Positions 37,401 to 46,575 of a stretch of DNA of 64,000 bases are shown here, piece after piece. Positions within the stretch are counted from its first letter, which is position 1, and each line of letters begins with the position of its first letter. This DNA is from Gigantopelta aegis (Eukaryota > Mollusca > Gastropoda > Neomphalida > Peltospiridae), in assembly GCF_016097555.1 (NCBI RefSeq), contig NC_054712.1, positions 59,465,824 to 59,529,823 of the forward strand, given 5' to 3'. Made by a program: the position numbers and the translations under genes. The notes beneath the pieces are model-generated. The model ran no database searches and had not been told where the DNA came from. It saw nothing but the letters and a program-made list of their open reading frames with translations.

Positions 37401-39282
37401 ATCCATACAGGTGAAACCTGATTTGTGGCTGACTGAAGGCGAACTGCGAGATCGTGGAATGACCATAGCTGAATCTGAAACTGTACCCAGTCCTATAGCT
37501 CAAGTTCCAAGTGAAGGGTACATAAGGAAAGACCAATTTAGCAAGGCATCCATCCAGTGGTTAGAGTGGTATAAACACCAACATCAAGACAAGTACCAGA
37601 TCCAGCATGCACTGAATTGCGGGGAATATCAGGTACCAGGAACTCATTACCGACTGGATGGTTACTGCGCTAAAACAAACACAGCGTTTGAGTTCCATGG
37701 CTGTTTGTGGCATGGTTGTCGAGAATGCTACCCACACGATCGTTCTACTACCATCCACCCTAGAACGAGTCAATCCATTGAGGAACTGTATGCTTTGACA
37801 TGTAGAAAGAGGGAAGTCCTCAAAGCCTTGGGATACAAAGTTATTGAAATCTGGGAACATCAATTCCATGACGTTCTGAAATCCAACCCAGAGCTTGTGA
37901 CCTCATTAGATCTACAAGACAGACTGGATCCTAGAGACTCTTTCTTTGGAGGGAGAACCAATGCAAGCACGCTGCATTATAAAATCAAAGAAGGGGAAGA
38001 AATTAAGTACGTGGATTTTACATCTTTGTATCCTTGGGTGAACAAGTATTGCAGGTATCCCGTGGGTCATCCTCGGATCATACACAGAGATTTTAAGCCG
38101 CTGGATCAATACTTTGGCATCGCCAAGGTGAAAGTGTCACCGCCCAGAAAACTTTACCATCCTGTCCTACCTTACCGTTCCAATGGAAAACTCAAGTTTC
38201 CTCTGTGCAGAAGCTGTTCTGACCAAGAATCACAGACGCCATGTCACCATTGTGATGACGAGAGAAGCATTATTGGAACCTGGTGCCTTCCCGAAATACT
38301 CAAGGCTATGGAGAAGGGATATCAAGTCACCAGAGTGTACGAAGTCTATCACTGGTCAGAAACAACACAATATGACCCAGCAACACGTGAGGGTGGCCTA
38401 TTTGCCGAATATATTAACACCTTTCTAAAATTAAAACAAGAAGCCAGTGGATGGCCAGAATGGTGCGTGACTGAAGAAGACAAAGACAAATACATCAGAC
38501 AATACAGACAAAATGAGGGCATTGAGCTGGACAAAGACAAAATTGTAAAGAACCCAGGACTTCGATCACTGGCCAAGCTGTGTCTGAACAGTTTCTGGGG
38601 AAAGTATGGCCAATGTCTGAACATGAAACAGTCTGCTTTTATTCATGAAAACAACGCAGAAATTTTCTTTCAGATGTTGGCAGATCCTACCAAAAATGTG
38701 ATCGATTTCCACGTGTTGACAGAGTCTATTTTACAGCTGGAATACCAACACAAAGCCACCTTTGTCCCAGAAGATCTGAAAACTAACGTTTTCCTGGCAA
38801 CGTTTACCACTTCATGGGCAAGATTGAAGTTGTACAGTGTGTTGGAACAGCTTGGTGAAAATGTGTTGTATTACGACACAGACTCGGTCATCTTTGTGGC
38901 AAGACCTGGAGACTATCAGCCCCCTCTGGGAGATTATCTCGGTGAATTGACTGATGAATTGGATGGTCAGTATATCACCGAATTTGTCAGTGGAGGTCCA
39001 AAAAATTATGGCTACAGAACCAATAAAGGCTCAGAAATGTGCAAGGTGCGAGGTTTTTCCTTAAACTATGCCAATGCACAGCTCATCAACTTTGAAGCTA
39101 TCCGCGAGATAGTCTTGTCACCCACCAGAGATGCTATCCTTACCGTGACGAACCCATCCAAAATTTCACGAGAAAAACGGAAGAGAAAAATTTACAACAA
39201 AGTGGAAGAGAAAAGGTACAAGATAGTGTACACCAAACGTGTCATTCAAGATAATTTGGACACTCTTCCTTATGGCTATTAA
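34459..39282 (+). CDS. Polinton family-B DNA polymerase (PolB), looks whole
   Basis: 1607 residues, in the upper range for Polinton PolB. The N-terminal 120 residues are acidic. A C2H2-like finger (PCPFCSDTFRRMPDLRKHKLEC) is near 130-150, then a serine-rich linker. Cys/His-rich zinc-binding segments lie between about 500 and 740. The exonuclease motif FYDFECRQ is near 632. The polymerase has DFTSLYPW near 1186 (motif A), KLCLNSFWGKYGQ near 1372 (motif B) and YYDTDSVIF near 1472 (motif C). An endonuclease-like segment with EFHGCLWHGC near 1078 precedes motif A, as in other Polintons. The family copies the element by protein-primed synthesis (established). The ATG at 34459 follows a possible splice acceptor. 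Confidence 0.95.
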   Translation: MDRFIVNTAAIVESFTNSEELLGWVRQFGLENDEHVNMKLIELICKEINQQSQEDSTSPSVPEISDSENLWSPESITQEEYEELVKLCDQHWNPEYDELAQLCIDDGEWHPSDDEPSKIATDKKKKGLPCPFCSDTFRRMPDLRKHKLECGKRPSPPLSSSSSSSSQPSSSSSPEPPIKRQRTINQMGGIGPVPEAPTTRSSPYTFKKKGVRTHKKTAATDTTFEIKFNEQWQGEKLKDLHGELHTMFQDVLEEATIDLQGSDIGRVIFHHDSLNSPIIVPLQPLAELNADVILGHIEKVLQSHEDLPLDSSFIIQVGTIQIPRGGRSGTILTVLTGPDNSVKRKQSLVEIVNHDDMCMSRAIGVAWAKLNCISSKDWQELVGGPYPKTTLINLVLQYKKCPQSFYDNVRKKDRREQKTLAMKLCELAGVPMDRPCSLNDIPAFEKILGCQILVVSAEMGNKFLRVGDQTSQAPRLFLYFIETPRPHFHAIVKITGFFSASYFCQHCLKPYNDKTHHSCALTCIVCHNQNCPETDVQMSCLHCNVTCRSLDCFWRHKQQKRDKKGRTIPSKCESFWKCTTCKKMINRSERDPKLHTCGEWKCPCCNRYVDQGHLCYQPPKEIKDVHTKFIFYDFECRQDELLQCHSGYLPSGVCHVCPGNNCSHRSRCQHCQQSWCGKHQHVPNYLVAQTACEVCKHEPVTEISKCHACGSRCPCCNKRDKEKQYVKTPCEQTCGFRQVIFQGDGAHFQFCQWLFRGDHKGVTAIAHNNKAYDAYFLLEYMIDQSMYPQKIIYNGSKIMYLQVERGLDIRIIDSLNFLPMKLAALPKAFGLTELKKGYFPHYFNTMANQTYYGTFPEPHMYGASYMGSKERSEFLKWHAQQQGMFDFQQEMKEYCVSDVTILREACLKFQALMLKATGEKQINLDTKAVTYINGIDPFAQYITIASVCMGIFQSKFLKQHQHAKPTDGRQITDWMTVREDGSIQVKPDLWLTEGELRDRGMTIAESETVPSPIAQVPSEGYIRKDQFSKASIQWLEWYKHQHQDKYQIQHALNCGEYQVPGTHYRLDGYCAKTNTAFEFHGCLWHGCRECYPHDRSTTIHPRTSQSIEELYALTCRKREVLKALGYKVIEIWEHQFHDVLKSNPELVTSLDLQDRLDPRDSFFGGRTNASTLHYKIKEGEEIKYVDFTSLYPWVNKYCRYPVGHPRIIHRDFKPLDQYFGIAKVKVSPPRKLYHPVLPYRSNGKLKFPLCRSCSDQESQTPCHHCDDERSIIGTWCLPEILKAMEKGYQVTRVYEVYHWSETTQYDPATREGGLFAEYINTFLKLKQEASGWPEWCVTEEDKDKYIRQYRQNEGIELDKDKIVKNPGLRSLAKLCLNSFWGKYGQCLNMKQSAFIHENNAEIFFQMLADPTKNVIDFHVLTESILQLEYQHKATFVPEDLKTNVFLATFTTSWARLKLYSVLEQLGENVLYYDTDSVIFVARPGDYQPPLGDYLGELTDELDGQYITEFVSGGPKNYGYRTNKGSEMCKVRGFSLNYANAQLINFEAIREIVLSPTRDAILTVTNPSKISREKRKRKIYNKVEEKRYKIVYTKRVIQDNLDTLPYGY

Positions 39283-39884
39283 AGTTCTGTATGAATCATC
39301 AAATTCGGTATGAAACATCAAACTTGGTATTTTTCCTCCATTTCAAATTATGTAACATCAAACTTGGTATTTATCTCCCAAAATCAAACTTGGTATTAGT
39401 CTCCACACGGTAACTTTTTTTTTTTTTTTTATCAGACTTTGTTTGAGTGCAGTTCAAATTTACTTTTGTATTTTTTTTTTTAAATAGTCTGATACATTTG
39501 TGATTTATGAAGTCAATAACCTGTTATTTTAGGCCAGCGATTCAAAATTTGTGTAGAAGTAATCTAAATTCTCCATGCATTATCCCACTCTCCACTCACC
39601 TCTTGGACACAAACAAGTTGTGTTTAAGGGGGGAAGCTGCAAATGAATGTTTTGGATTTAAAAATATTAATATTCATAGGTATAGTTCATCAAACTTGTT
39701 CCCCAAAATCAAACTCAGTATGAAACATCAAACTTGGTATTTTCCCTCCACTACATTCTCTATAAAAACATCAAATTTGGTATATCTTGTTTGAATCTCT
39801 CCGACCTCCACGTGGTAAACAAGGGGCAACAGGGACTTTTATATCTCTGGCAAACAGGAGAGAAATATCATAGGACACATTTAG
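39283..39884. repeat. Non-coding gap with a reiterated short motif
   Basis: ATCAAACTTGGTATTT or close variants occur about seven times: near 39310, 39357, 39383, 39690 (partial), 39727, 39770 (ATCAAATTTGGTAT). Spacing is irregular and partly preceded by GTATGAAAC. No gene is seen. It could be reiterated protein-binding sites or debris of a tandem repeat. Confidence 0.6.
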
Positions 39885-40472
39885 ATGTTAAAGGGCCACG
39901 TCAGAGTCACATCAGGGCCACACAGGGCCACGTCAGGGCCACACAGGGCCACATCAGGGCCACACAGGGCCACGTCAGGGCCACACAGGGCCACTCAGGG
40001 CCACTCAGGGCCACACAGGGCCACATCAGGGCCACACAGGGCCACTCAGGGCCACACAGGGCCACGTCAGGGCCACGTCAGGGCCACATCAGGGCCACAT
40101 CAGGGCCACTCAGGGCCACATCAGGGCCACGTCAGGGCCACATCAGGGCCACACAGGGCCACGTCAGGGCCACACAGGGCCACATCAGGGCCACACAGGG
40201 CCACATCAGGGCCACATCAGGGCCACATCAGGGCCACATCAGGGCCACACAGGGCCACTCAGGGCCACATCAGGGCCACACAGGGCCACTCAGGGCCACG
40301 TCAGGGCCACTCAGGGCCACATCAGGGCCACATAGGGCCACATCAGGGCCACTCAGGGCCACATCAGGGCCACACAGGGCCACGTGAGGGCCACACAGGG
40401 GGCCACGTCAGGGCCACATCAGGGCCAGGGGCCACACAGGGCCACGTCCAGGGCCACTCAGGGCCACATCTA
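39885..40472. repeat. G+C-rich tandem array based on AGGGCCACATC
   Basis: About 50 units of 10-12 bp (AGGGCCACATC, AGGGCCACAC, AGGGCCACTC, AGGGCCACGTC). All three frames stay open because of the repeat, giving spurious repeat proteins. It directly abuts the truncated Tc1 transposase and stands where that element should have its left end. Confidence 0.95.
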
Positions 40473-41697
40473 TAAAAAAAGTTGTGATTTGCAAGGATGT
40501 TGCAAGCCGGACAGACCCGTACTGCTGTAGCCAGACAATTGGGATGTCATGTTTCGACAATCGCACGCCTTTCTCAACGTCACCAAATCACTGGATCTGT
40601 GAACGATCGACCATGCACCGGCCGCCCGAGGGTGACAACCGCAGCCCTAGACCGGTACATCCGGGTGACCCACCTTAGGAATCGGATGCTGCCAGCAGCT
40701 AACACCGCTCACCAGGTGCGTGGTCCACGTGGTCCAGTGTCCGCCGATACCGTCCGACGCCGTCTGAGGGCAGCAGGACTCCGTAACCGCCGTCCTTATG
40801 TGGGACCAATATTGACCCCTCGGCACCGCCAACAACGTCAACAGTGGGCGCAACAACATCAAAGATGGCGACGTGGCCAGTGGCAACAAGTTCTGTTTAC
40901 TGATGAGAGCCGTTACAATGTTTCCAACGCTGATGGCCGAATCCGAGTATGGCGACGTCGACATGAACGTTACTCCGACTGCTGCGTTCTGCAGGCCGAC
41001 CGATGGGCGGGGGGTAGTGTGATGGTGTGGGGTGGGTTCTCATTCAACCACAGAACACAACTTCATGTGTTCAGACAACGCGTTAATGCCGCCGTGTACC
41101 AAAATGACGTCATCAACAATCACGTCGTTCCCTTCTTTGCCGCTCACCCACGTGTGCGCTTGCTGCAGCAAGACAATGCCAGGCCGCACACTGCCAGGGC
41201 AACACAGGCGTTGCTGGCTCAGCACAACATCCCAACGTTGCCGTGGCCAGCCTTATCACCGGACATGGCGCCTATCGAACACAGTCTGGGATGAAATCGG
41301 ACGTCGCCTTCAGGCTCGCGGACAACCTCAGAATATGCAGGCGCTGGAGGCAGCATTGGTCCATGAATGGAACTCACTCCCTCAGGCATTCTTTCAACGG
41401 CTTGTCAACTCAATGAGGAGACGTTGCACTGCCTGTTTGAATGCCCAGGGTGGTCACACGCGATACTGACTTTGACAATGCTACAGGTCGTCTCTTTCAC
41501 ATTTTTAACATGGACCCCCACCCTACTTTATGACATGAAACAATAGCCAAAAAGGAATTCAATCAAAAATTTCCAACACCAATGTGTGCCGAATTGGTGT
41601 AGCTCCAAAATAAATGTTGAAATCTTCATTTCGTTTTGTTTTTTTAATATTTTATATCCAATTTAATGAGAACCTGCGTTTCTTTTGCGTTTTAGTA
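40473..41697 (+). mobile_element. Tc1-like transposon inside the Polinton, left end missing
   Basis: The right end GCGTTTCTTTTGCGTTTTAG/TA is present at about 41676-41697; the matching left inverted repeat is not. The 5-prime part is replaced by, or grew into, the GGGCCAC array. It lies between the PolB and ATPase genes, so the insertion hit no core gene. Confidence 0.8.
40494..41469 (+). pseudogene. Tc1-type DD34E transposase, N-terminally truncated and frameshifted
   Basis: Starts abruptly in the first helix (MLQAGQTRTAVARQLG); the usual first 15 or so residues are lost in the array. It continues through GRPRVTTAALDRYIRV, VLFTDESRYN, LLQQDNARPHTARA and SPDMAPIEH. An extra base near 41284 shifts the frame just after the catalytic E. 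The C-terminus (VWDEIGRRLQ ... AQGGHTRY) continues in the next frame to 41469. Catalytic residues are intact. Confidence 0.9.
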
Positions 41698-41727
41698 TAG
41701 TTTATTTTAATAGATATATTTGTTGCT

Positions 41728-42594
41728 ATGGGTCGTGTCAGAAAAGATTGTCCCGTTCCTGGATGCCTGGCCAAGAGTTTGTTGAGACTTCCTAACCATC
41801 TGTCTCAAGTACACAATTTGGAAAACAGAGTATCATGGTTGAGAAAGGAGACATTCGAAGCAGTGAAACCCATGTTACCCAAGAGTGCCATTTCATGGAG
41901 TCCCGAAGCAGTGGTGGATCCCACACGTCCTTGGTGGGAAACACAGAGTTTGGCACCATTTGAACCTTGCTCCAGTATGTGTGTATCCGGCCCAATGGGT
42001 GCTGGTAAGACTCAGTGGGTATACAGACTCCTGAAGAACCTGAATGGCATGTACGTCAAAGACCCTCCAAAGAAAATCATGTATTGCTATGGCGTGTACC
42101 AGACACTTTATGACGAAATGGAAAAGACTGTAGCTAACCTAATGTTTCATTCGGGGTTACCCACACAGACAGAAATAGAAGAATTTGCCGACGGACAACA
42201 TGGACTTATCATTTTGGATGACTTGATGAATCACGTACTAGAACACAAAGACATAGAGCTACTGTTTACACAAGGATGTCATCACAGAAGATTGAGTGTT
42301 GTATTCATTACCCAAAACCTCTATGGACAGGGAAAGTCTGCCAGAACCATTGCTCTCAACACCTGGTATCTTGTCCTCTTTAAAAATGTGAGAGATACAT
42401 CACAGATCATGACGCTGGGCCGTCAGTTGTTTCCTGGCCATGCTGGTGTTTTGGTAGAAGCGTACAGGGATGCCATGAAGACCCCTTTTAATTATTTGGT
42501 GGTGGACATGTCGCCCCATGGTGATGATAAGCTGAGACTGAGAACTCGGATATTTCCCAATGAAGACTCCATCGTCTACGTCCCGAGAGTATAA
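41728..42594 (+). CDS. Polinton packaging ATPase (FtsK/HerA, A32-like), looks whole
   Basis: 288 residues. An N-terminal C2H2-like motif (CPVPGCLAKSLLRLPNHLSQVH) is followed by the ATPase core. The Walker A motif GPMGAGKTQWV is near residues 88-98 and Walker B HGLIILDDLMN near 160-170. LSVVFITQNLYGQGKSAR is the sensor segment with a conserved TQN. In Polintons and related viruses this enzyme pumps DNA into the capsid (established). The ATG is 30 bp after the transposon border. The next small gene begins 30 bp after its stop, so they probably share a transcript. Confidence 0.95.
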   Translation: MGRVRKDCPVPGCLAKSLLRLPNHLSQVHNLENRVSWLRKETFEAVKPMLPKSAISWSPEAVVDPTRPWWETQSLAPFEPCSSMCVSGPMGAGKTQWVYRLLKNLNGMYVKDPPKKIMYCYGVYQTLYDEMEKTVANLMFHSGLPTQTEIEEFADGQHGLIILDDLMNHVLEHKDIELLFTQGCHHRRLSVVFITQNLYGQGKSARTIALNTWYLVLFKNVRDTSQIMTLGRQLFPGHAGVLVEAYRDAMKTPFNYLVVDMSPHGDDKLRLRTRIFPNEDSIVYVPRV

Positions 42595-42624
42595 ATAGCA
42601 CTGTATTTTCAAAGCCACGTCAAA

Positions 42625-42938
42625 ATGTCTCAAGTCATCAAGGAGAACCTGATGTTCTTACAGTTCTTGCTGTCTGGTAAATCGACAAAACAGAAAAGTC
42701 TGCTGTTGAAACATATAACCAAGGATCAGTTGAAAACCCTGACATTCATCATTGCCAACATATTGCACAGTGACGTTCCACTCTCTAAACAGGCATTTTG
42801 AAAAGTTGAAGAAACACAAAAAAAAGTATTACGTGTGTTGGGTGACAAGTCAGTTTCTATCAAGAAGAAGAAACAAGTGTTAAGAGCTGGTATCATCGTG
42901 CTCGTGCTACAGAGTGTGGCGCCCCTTTTAAAAACTGC
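42625..42938 (+). pseudogene. Small basic core-type protein (Polinton fossil gene, broken)
   Basis: Starts MSQVIKENLMFLQFLL, with KQKSLLLKHITKDQLKTL, like a small Lys-rich protein found next to the ATPase in many animal Polintons and adintoviruses, thought to be a core or minor virion protein. It appears broken about once. Function by family resemblance only. Confidence 0.55.
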
Positions 42939-43220
42939 ATGATGCAACACGTGGCCAAACACATTCTGGTGCCTGAAGAAAAATATATACAACTATTAAA
43001 AGGACAAGTGATGGGTGCAACACAACCCAAACAAATTCAAGATGGAAAAGGGCAAACACCTCCCATTGTATCCAAACCCGTGGCTGATGTGAAGACAATG
43101 GACCCAAAGAAGATGCTGAACCCTGAGAAATCAATAAAGATGGAAGCAAGCATACAGAAGCGGCCACCAGGAATACCACAACGAAAGAACAAAAAACAAT
43201 TTAAATGGAAATCATTGTAA
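42939..43220 (+). CDS. Small Polinton protein with LVPEEKY motif, function unknown
   Basis: 93 residues, starting MMQHVAKHILVPEEKYIQLL, with a Pro/Lys-rich tail ending RKNKKQFKWKSL. I recall this LVPEEKY start from the same place in other animal Polintons, but no function is established. Basic; possibly a virion or DNA-binding protein. Confidence 0.5.
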   Translation: MMQHVAKHILVPEEKYIQLLKGQVMGATQPKQIQDGKGQTPPIVSKPVADVKTMDPKKMLNPEKSIKMEASIQKRPPGIPQRKNKKQFKWKSL

Positions 43221-43276
43221 AGTGGAATAGAGGTCTGCTCCTTAACCCTTATCTCCACTGGTTTGAAACGGGAGCA

Positions 43277-43417
43277 AATAAATGATTTGAAAAATGTATT
43301 AGTTGTTATGTTGTGTATGTAGTAAAAACAGAACGCAGTGCCATACCTCCCAACCGTCCATCGATTCGAGCGGGACTTGTGTGGGCTAGCGAAATTTTGG
43401 GTTGTTTTTCATTTATT
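43277..43417. terminator. Convergent polyadenylation signals
   Basis: AATAAA on the + strand at 43277-43282 and AATAAA on the minus strand (43417-43412) lie back to back between the rightward (PolB-ATPase-core) and leftward (capsid-protease) gene sets. This fits two convergent transcription units. Confidence 0.55.
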
Positions 43418-43509
43418 TCTAATTACAATCTCTGGTCTCTCTAGAGACAACTACACATATATAAAATGGACACACATTGGGTTACACCGATAGGCCTTAA
43501 GGGTAAAAA

Positions 43510-43977
43510 CTATAATGTACAATGATTAAAATAAGTTAAGGCAAACTGATACACGATGGCTTCGTTGACTCTAGTATCTGAACAAAAATAATTTTGAATG
43601 TCTCTGAGCAAGGATCCCGTCGATTTCATAGCAACGTAAAACAAAGCAAAAAGTCCACACGAGTTGCTGTTGGCGTCTTGAAGCACCCTGTTATTGTAAT
43701 GGGTGCATACACTGTTTCTCTGCAAAAAGGCTCGAAACTGTCTCTGGTAATATTCTGGAGGCTTTCCAAAACTGTCAAAGAATTCTCCATGGTGAGCACT
43801 GTCTAACCATATGGCCACCCAGTGTTGTCCTCTCATCGTCGAGGGTTCTGTATTGACGATGAATCCTCGTGGAAAACGAGTCAGTCGGTGCTGTGGAAGT
43901 TCGTCTGCAGCATAGACTCTGACATGTCTCGTGACTGGATCAGCGTTCAGAGCACATTCCAACTGTAAAGTGTTCAT
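43510..43977 (-). CDS. Adenain-like cysteine protease (PRO), looks whole
   Basis: 155 residues. Catalytic elements: HWVAIWLD (His), the acidic residue in GEFFDSFGKPPEYY, and DANSNSCGLFALFY (Cys). This is the adenovirus-protease/ULP1 fold that matures capsid proteins in Polintons (established). Its ATG overlaps the stop of the capsid gene as ATGA. Confidence 0.92.
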   Translation of the reverse strand: MNTLQLECALNADPVTRHVRVYAADELPQHRLTRFPRGFIVNTEPSTMRGQHWVAIWLDSAHHGEFFDSFGKPPEYYQRQFRAFLQRNSVCTHYNNRVLQDANSNSCGLFALFYVAMKSTGSLLRDIQNYFCSDTRVNEAIVYQFALTYFNHCTL

Positions 43978-45275
43978 GGTTCTGCATACAAGATATTCCT
44001 GGCTCCGTCGATTTGAAGCATAAGGTTGTCTTCTGAGTAGATCAAACAGTTGACCGTTTCTGGTAAGGCTTTTTTAAACTGTAAGTCCAGTCTAAGATTA
44101 CCCCTTTTTATAAGATCCAGGTATCCGTCCTTCAAGTGATAAGGTTCCAAGGTGAATTGATACAGAGCATATCCACTTCTAAAATCCTCTCTAGACACGT
44201 CCAGTCCTATAGATTCTCTTCCTTCAAACAGACTGTTGTAGGCCGAGATGTACTGATTGTTGCCTACGTGCAGAGGTTGAGCCGGTAAGGATTCACCATT
44301 CACATACAAGGCAATCGTGTCCAGATCGTACATGGCAAAATTAAATGGATTTTTGGTGTAACTGCCATTCACTGCTTCGGCAGAGACCAGCGCCACCACG
44401 ACTTTGTTGGGACATTTGTTTTGAAACAAGTGATCCCAGGTGAAACTCAGTTGTCCCTTGGGTATAGAGGCCACTTTGATGTCGCTCCTTGTGAAAGGAT
44501 ATTTGGCTTCAGTGTCCTGCAGTGTTTTGGCGTGGGCCGTAATGATGGCTGTGTTTGGCCTCACTTTGCAGACTCTGAGATACACATCTTGGATCTTGAC
44601 TTTGTAATCAGGATTATCTTCTCCTGACAACAAACTGAAGGAAGGCCTGGTCTGGAACAGTTTGATCTGTAGATTGATGCCATTGATGAGATAACGTTTG
44701 ATGTCGAAAAAGTCTTCATACAGCGGTCCTTCCATATCCACGGTGTGACTGGTTTCACAAAAAGCACCTCTGTTAATGAGTCCCGAATTGATGCCTGTTA
44801 TAGGATCTGAGCTGTCTATGTCTTGTGCATCATCTTTGTAGTACAGTTGGGATTGCAGAGATGATTCCTTAGCCGTGGATGTGCCATTCAACAACACTTT
44901 AAGATAGCTCTTGTATGGATACAGATTGGTCGAGGTGGTGATGAGTTTTCCATTGAGGGTCAGGTCCACTTGAGACCACAAACTCTGGAGCCATAGATTG
45001 ACGGGTCCCACCTTTTCGTCTTTGACCAAAATGCTGCCATCGGCTTTGGTAATTTTTGCTTTCACGTGTAGTTTGGTACGTTTCAGGTCGATGTAATCGA
45101 TGCCTTGTCCATACACGTTAAACTCCACAGGACTGTTTTCTGTGGTGATCTGAGATGTGGGTCTCGTATCTTCGTAATAGATTTTTTCCACAGAAGTGAA
45201 TGTACGTGGAAGTTCAAAAATAGATAATTCTTCGGCATGGGCCTCTACTTCAGCTTTATTCATATAGGAAGCCAT
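43974..45275 (-). CDS. Polinton major capsid protein (double jelly roll), looks whole
   Basis: 433 residues. It starts MASYMNKAEVEAHAEELSIF and contains PVEFNVYGQGIDYIDLKRTK, LWLQSLWSQVDLTLNGKLI and YPYKSYLKVLL, the signature of the Polinton MCP often annotated as F54H12.2-like. MCP, protease and ATPase together are the virion-forming set (established for the class). It begins 1 bp after the stop of the upstream 132-residue gene and overlaps the protease start. Confidence 0.9.
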   Translation of the reverse strand: MASYMNKAEVEAHAEELSIFELPRTFTSVEKIYYEDTRPTSQITTENSPVEFNVYGQGIDYIDLKRTKLHVKAKITKADGSILVKDEKVGPVNLWLQSLWSQVDLTLNGKLITTSTNLYPYKSYLKVLLNGTSTAKESSLQSQLYYKDDAQDIDSSDPITGINSGLINRGAFCETSHTVDMEGPLYEDFFDIKRYLINGINLQIKLFQTRPSFSLLSGEDNPDYKVKIQDVYLRVCKVRPNTAIITAHAKTLQDTEAKYPFTRSDIKVASIPKGQLSFTWDHLFQNKCPNKVVVALVSAEAVNGSYTKNPFNFAMYDLDTIALYVNGESLPAQPLHVGNNQYISAYNSLFEGRESIGLDVSREDFRSGYALYQFTLEPYHLKDGYLDLIKRGNLRLDLQFKKALPETVNCLIYSEDNLMLQIDGARNILYAEP

Positions 45276-45276
45276 C

Positions 45277-45675
45277 TTACTTCTTTTTACTAAAGCGATC
45301 TGTCTTCTGCTTTTTCTGATTGCTTCTGCTCGTTGTGTCTCCTTTGCGCTTTCTTGACGAACTGACTGGTCGTGGTGTTGCTTTCCCTTTTATACTTTTC
45401 AGAAGACGTTTCTGTTCAGCCTTAGCTTGTTCTACTACTTGCTGCGTTGGGGAGACCATGACAACACTGGGTGCCGGGGGTTTGTTCTGTTCTTCTTTTT
45501 CTGTTTTCCATGTGGGGTCGTAGAGTTCTAGGCATCGATCCACACTGTACATGATCTGACTCTTTCCACCACGTTGAATTTCGAAGTGAGGCTGAAGTTT
45601 GCCTTGTGCCTGCAGCTTGTAGAAACGGGTCCACTTGTCCACGTTTGGAACATATAGCTTGTATTGGTCTGACAT
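45277..45675 (-). CDS. Small basic Polinton protein (132 aa), function unknown
   Basis: The N-terminal half is folded-looking (KLYVPNVDKWTRFYKLQAQG); the C-terminal half is Lys/Arg/Ser-rich with KRKGDTTSRSNQKKQKTD, a likely nuclear-localisation or DNA-binding tail. Similar small proteins precede the capsid gene in other Polintons, as far as I recall. First gene after the TATA box at 45729. Confidence 0.6.
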   Translation of the reverse strand: MSDQYKLYVPNVDKWTRFYKLQAQGKLQPHFEIQRGGKSQIMYSVDRCLELYDPTWKTEKEEQNKPPAPSVVMVSPTQQVVEQAKAEQKRLLKSIKGKATPRPVSSSRKRKGDTTSRSNQKKQKTDRFSKKK

Positions 45676-45728
45676 GTTGCTCCTCTGAAGGTTCTATCTC
45701 AAATGATGATGGTTTTTGACAGACATCC

Positions 45729-45737
45729 TATTTATAG
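45729..45737 (-). promoter_or_regulatory. TATA box before the capsid gene set
   Basis: CACTATAAATAGGATG on the minus strand, about 55 bp before the ATG at 45675. Packed spacing downstream (1-bp gap, then ATGA overlap) suggests it serves the 132-residue protein, capsid and protease genes together. Confidence 0.5.
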
Positions 45738-46124
45738 TGATCCTGCATATCTCCAGCGGTCCGTGACCACTGACCATACGGTTTTTGCTTTCATCTGATC
45801 CAAGTGACTGTCGTCCAAAATGAAGGCTAACAAAGGGGTGTTCTGTTTCAATATGCGTTTGCTAGTTCTATTCCTCACGTGGTGCAGGTGATACCAGCAT
45901 TTTTAAGATGTTCAGATACTCGTTGTTTAGACTGTAAAAATCGGTGTTTCTGTCCTGCTGTGATGTTAATATTTCCATCCAGGCAACCCTTGAACAATCG
46001 CCACCAAGGCCAACATTTGTTCTGCATTCATTTCATTCAGTAATCCCAGAGTCATCTGATAATCGTGAATGTTCGTCATCATTTTTAAATAATTGTAATG
46101 TTTCAACACGTATTGGTCCAGTTC
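45738..46124 (-). other. Unresolved Polinton stretch
   Basis: The minus strand has short open pieces (for example MTNIHDYQMTLGLLNEM near 46070) that may be remains of a further small gene. Not recognised. Confidence 0.3.
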
Positions 46125-46575
46125 TTAAAACCAAAAAGGCTGTGGTTTCACGTTAAGTGTCACTGTCACTGGTCCCGTTGATAAATGAAGCTGGATTGCC
46201 ATCTGCTGTCCTGTATATAGATGTCCAACGATCTGCAGATCTTCCAGTCTCAGGGGTATGTAATGATATTGTGGAAACACAAATGACCTTTCCTTTTTTT
46301 TCCCCATCAAAAAGATGCGTCTCAAAAGAGGCTCCTTTCTTTCTCCAAAAAGTCTGTGCTGTGGATAAATGTAGCTGGATCACATCTGCGTAGATGTCAC
46401 GACAGTCTGATTTTCTCGAAACTTCCCAGTTCTGAATGGTGATTTCGGTGGCTGCTACCACCCACTTTTTACCGAGATGTAGTCTGTCATATAGATTGAC
46501 TCTAAAAGACCAGTGTGTGTTGTCAGGAAAGTAAGACGTGCTGTCTGTACTTCGAATGGTAATGTACTTATCCAT
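46125..46575 (-). pseudogene. Penton-like minor capsid protein (Polinton fossil gene, broken)
   Basis: Begins MDKYITIRSTDSTSYFPDNT, then WSFRVNLYDRLHLGKKWVVA and ATEITI. This is the typical start of the single-jelly-roll penton protein of Polintons (ligand F.V.L...L.L...W.VALTEI). The gene looks broken about once. Confidence 0.7.

Noticed and set aside
34725-38624. Many minus-strand open frames opposite PolB
   Set aside because: Shadows of the long PolB coding frame. No domain seen.
39734-40475. Open frames reading GHIRATQGHV-type repeats
   Set aside because: They arise because the GGGCCAC array has few stops in any frame. No start context, no homology.
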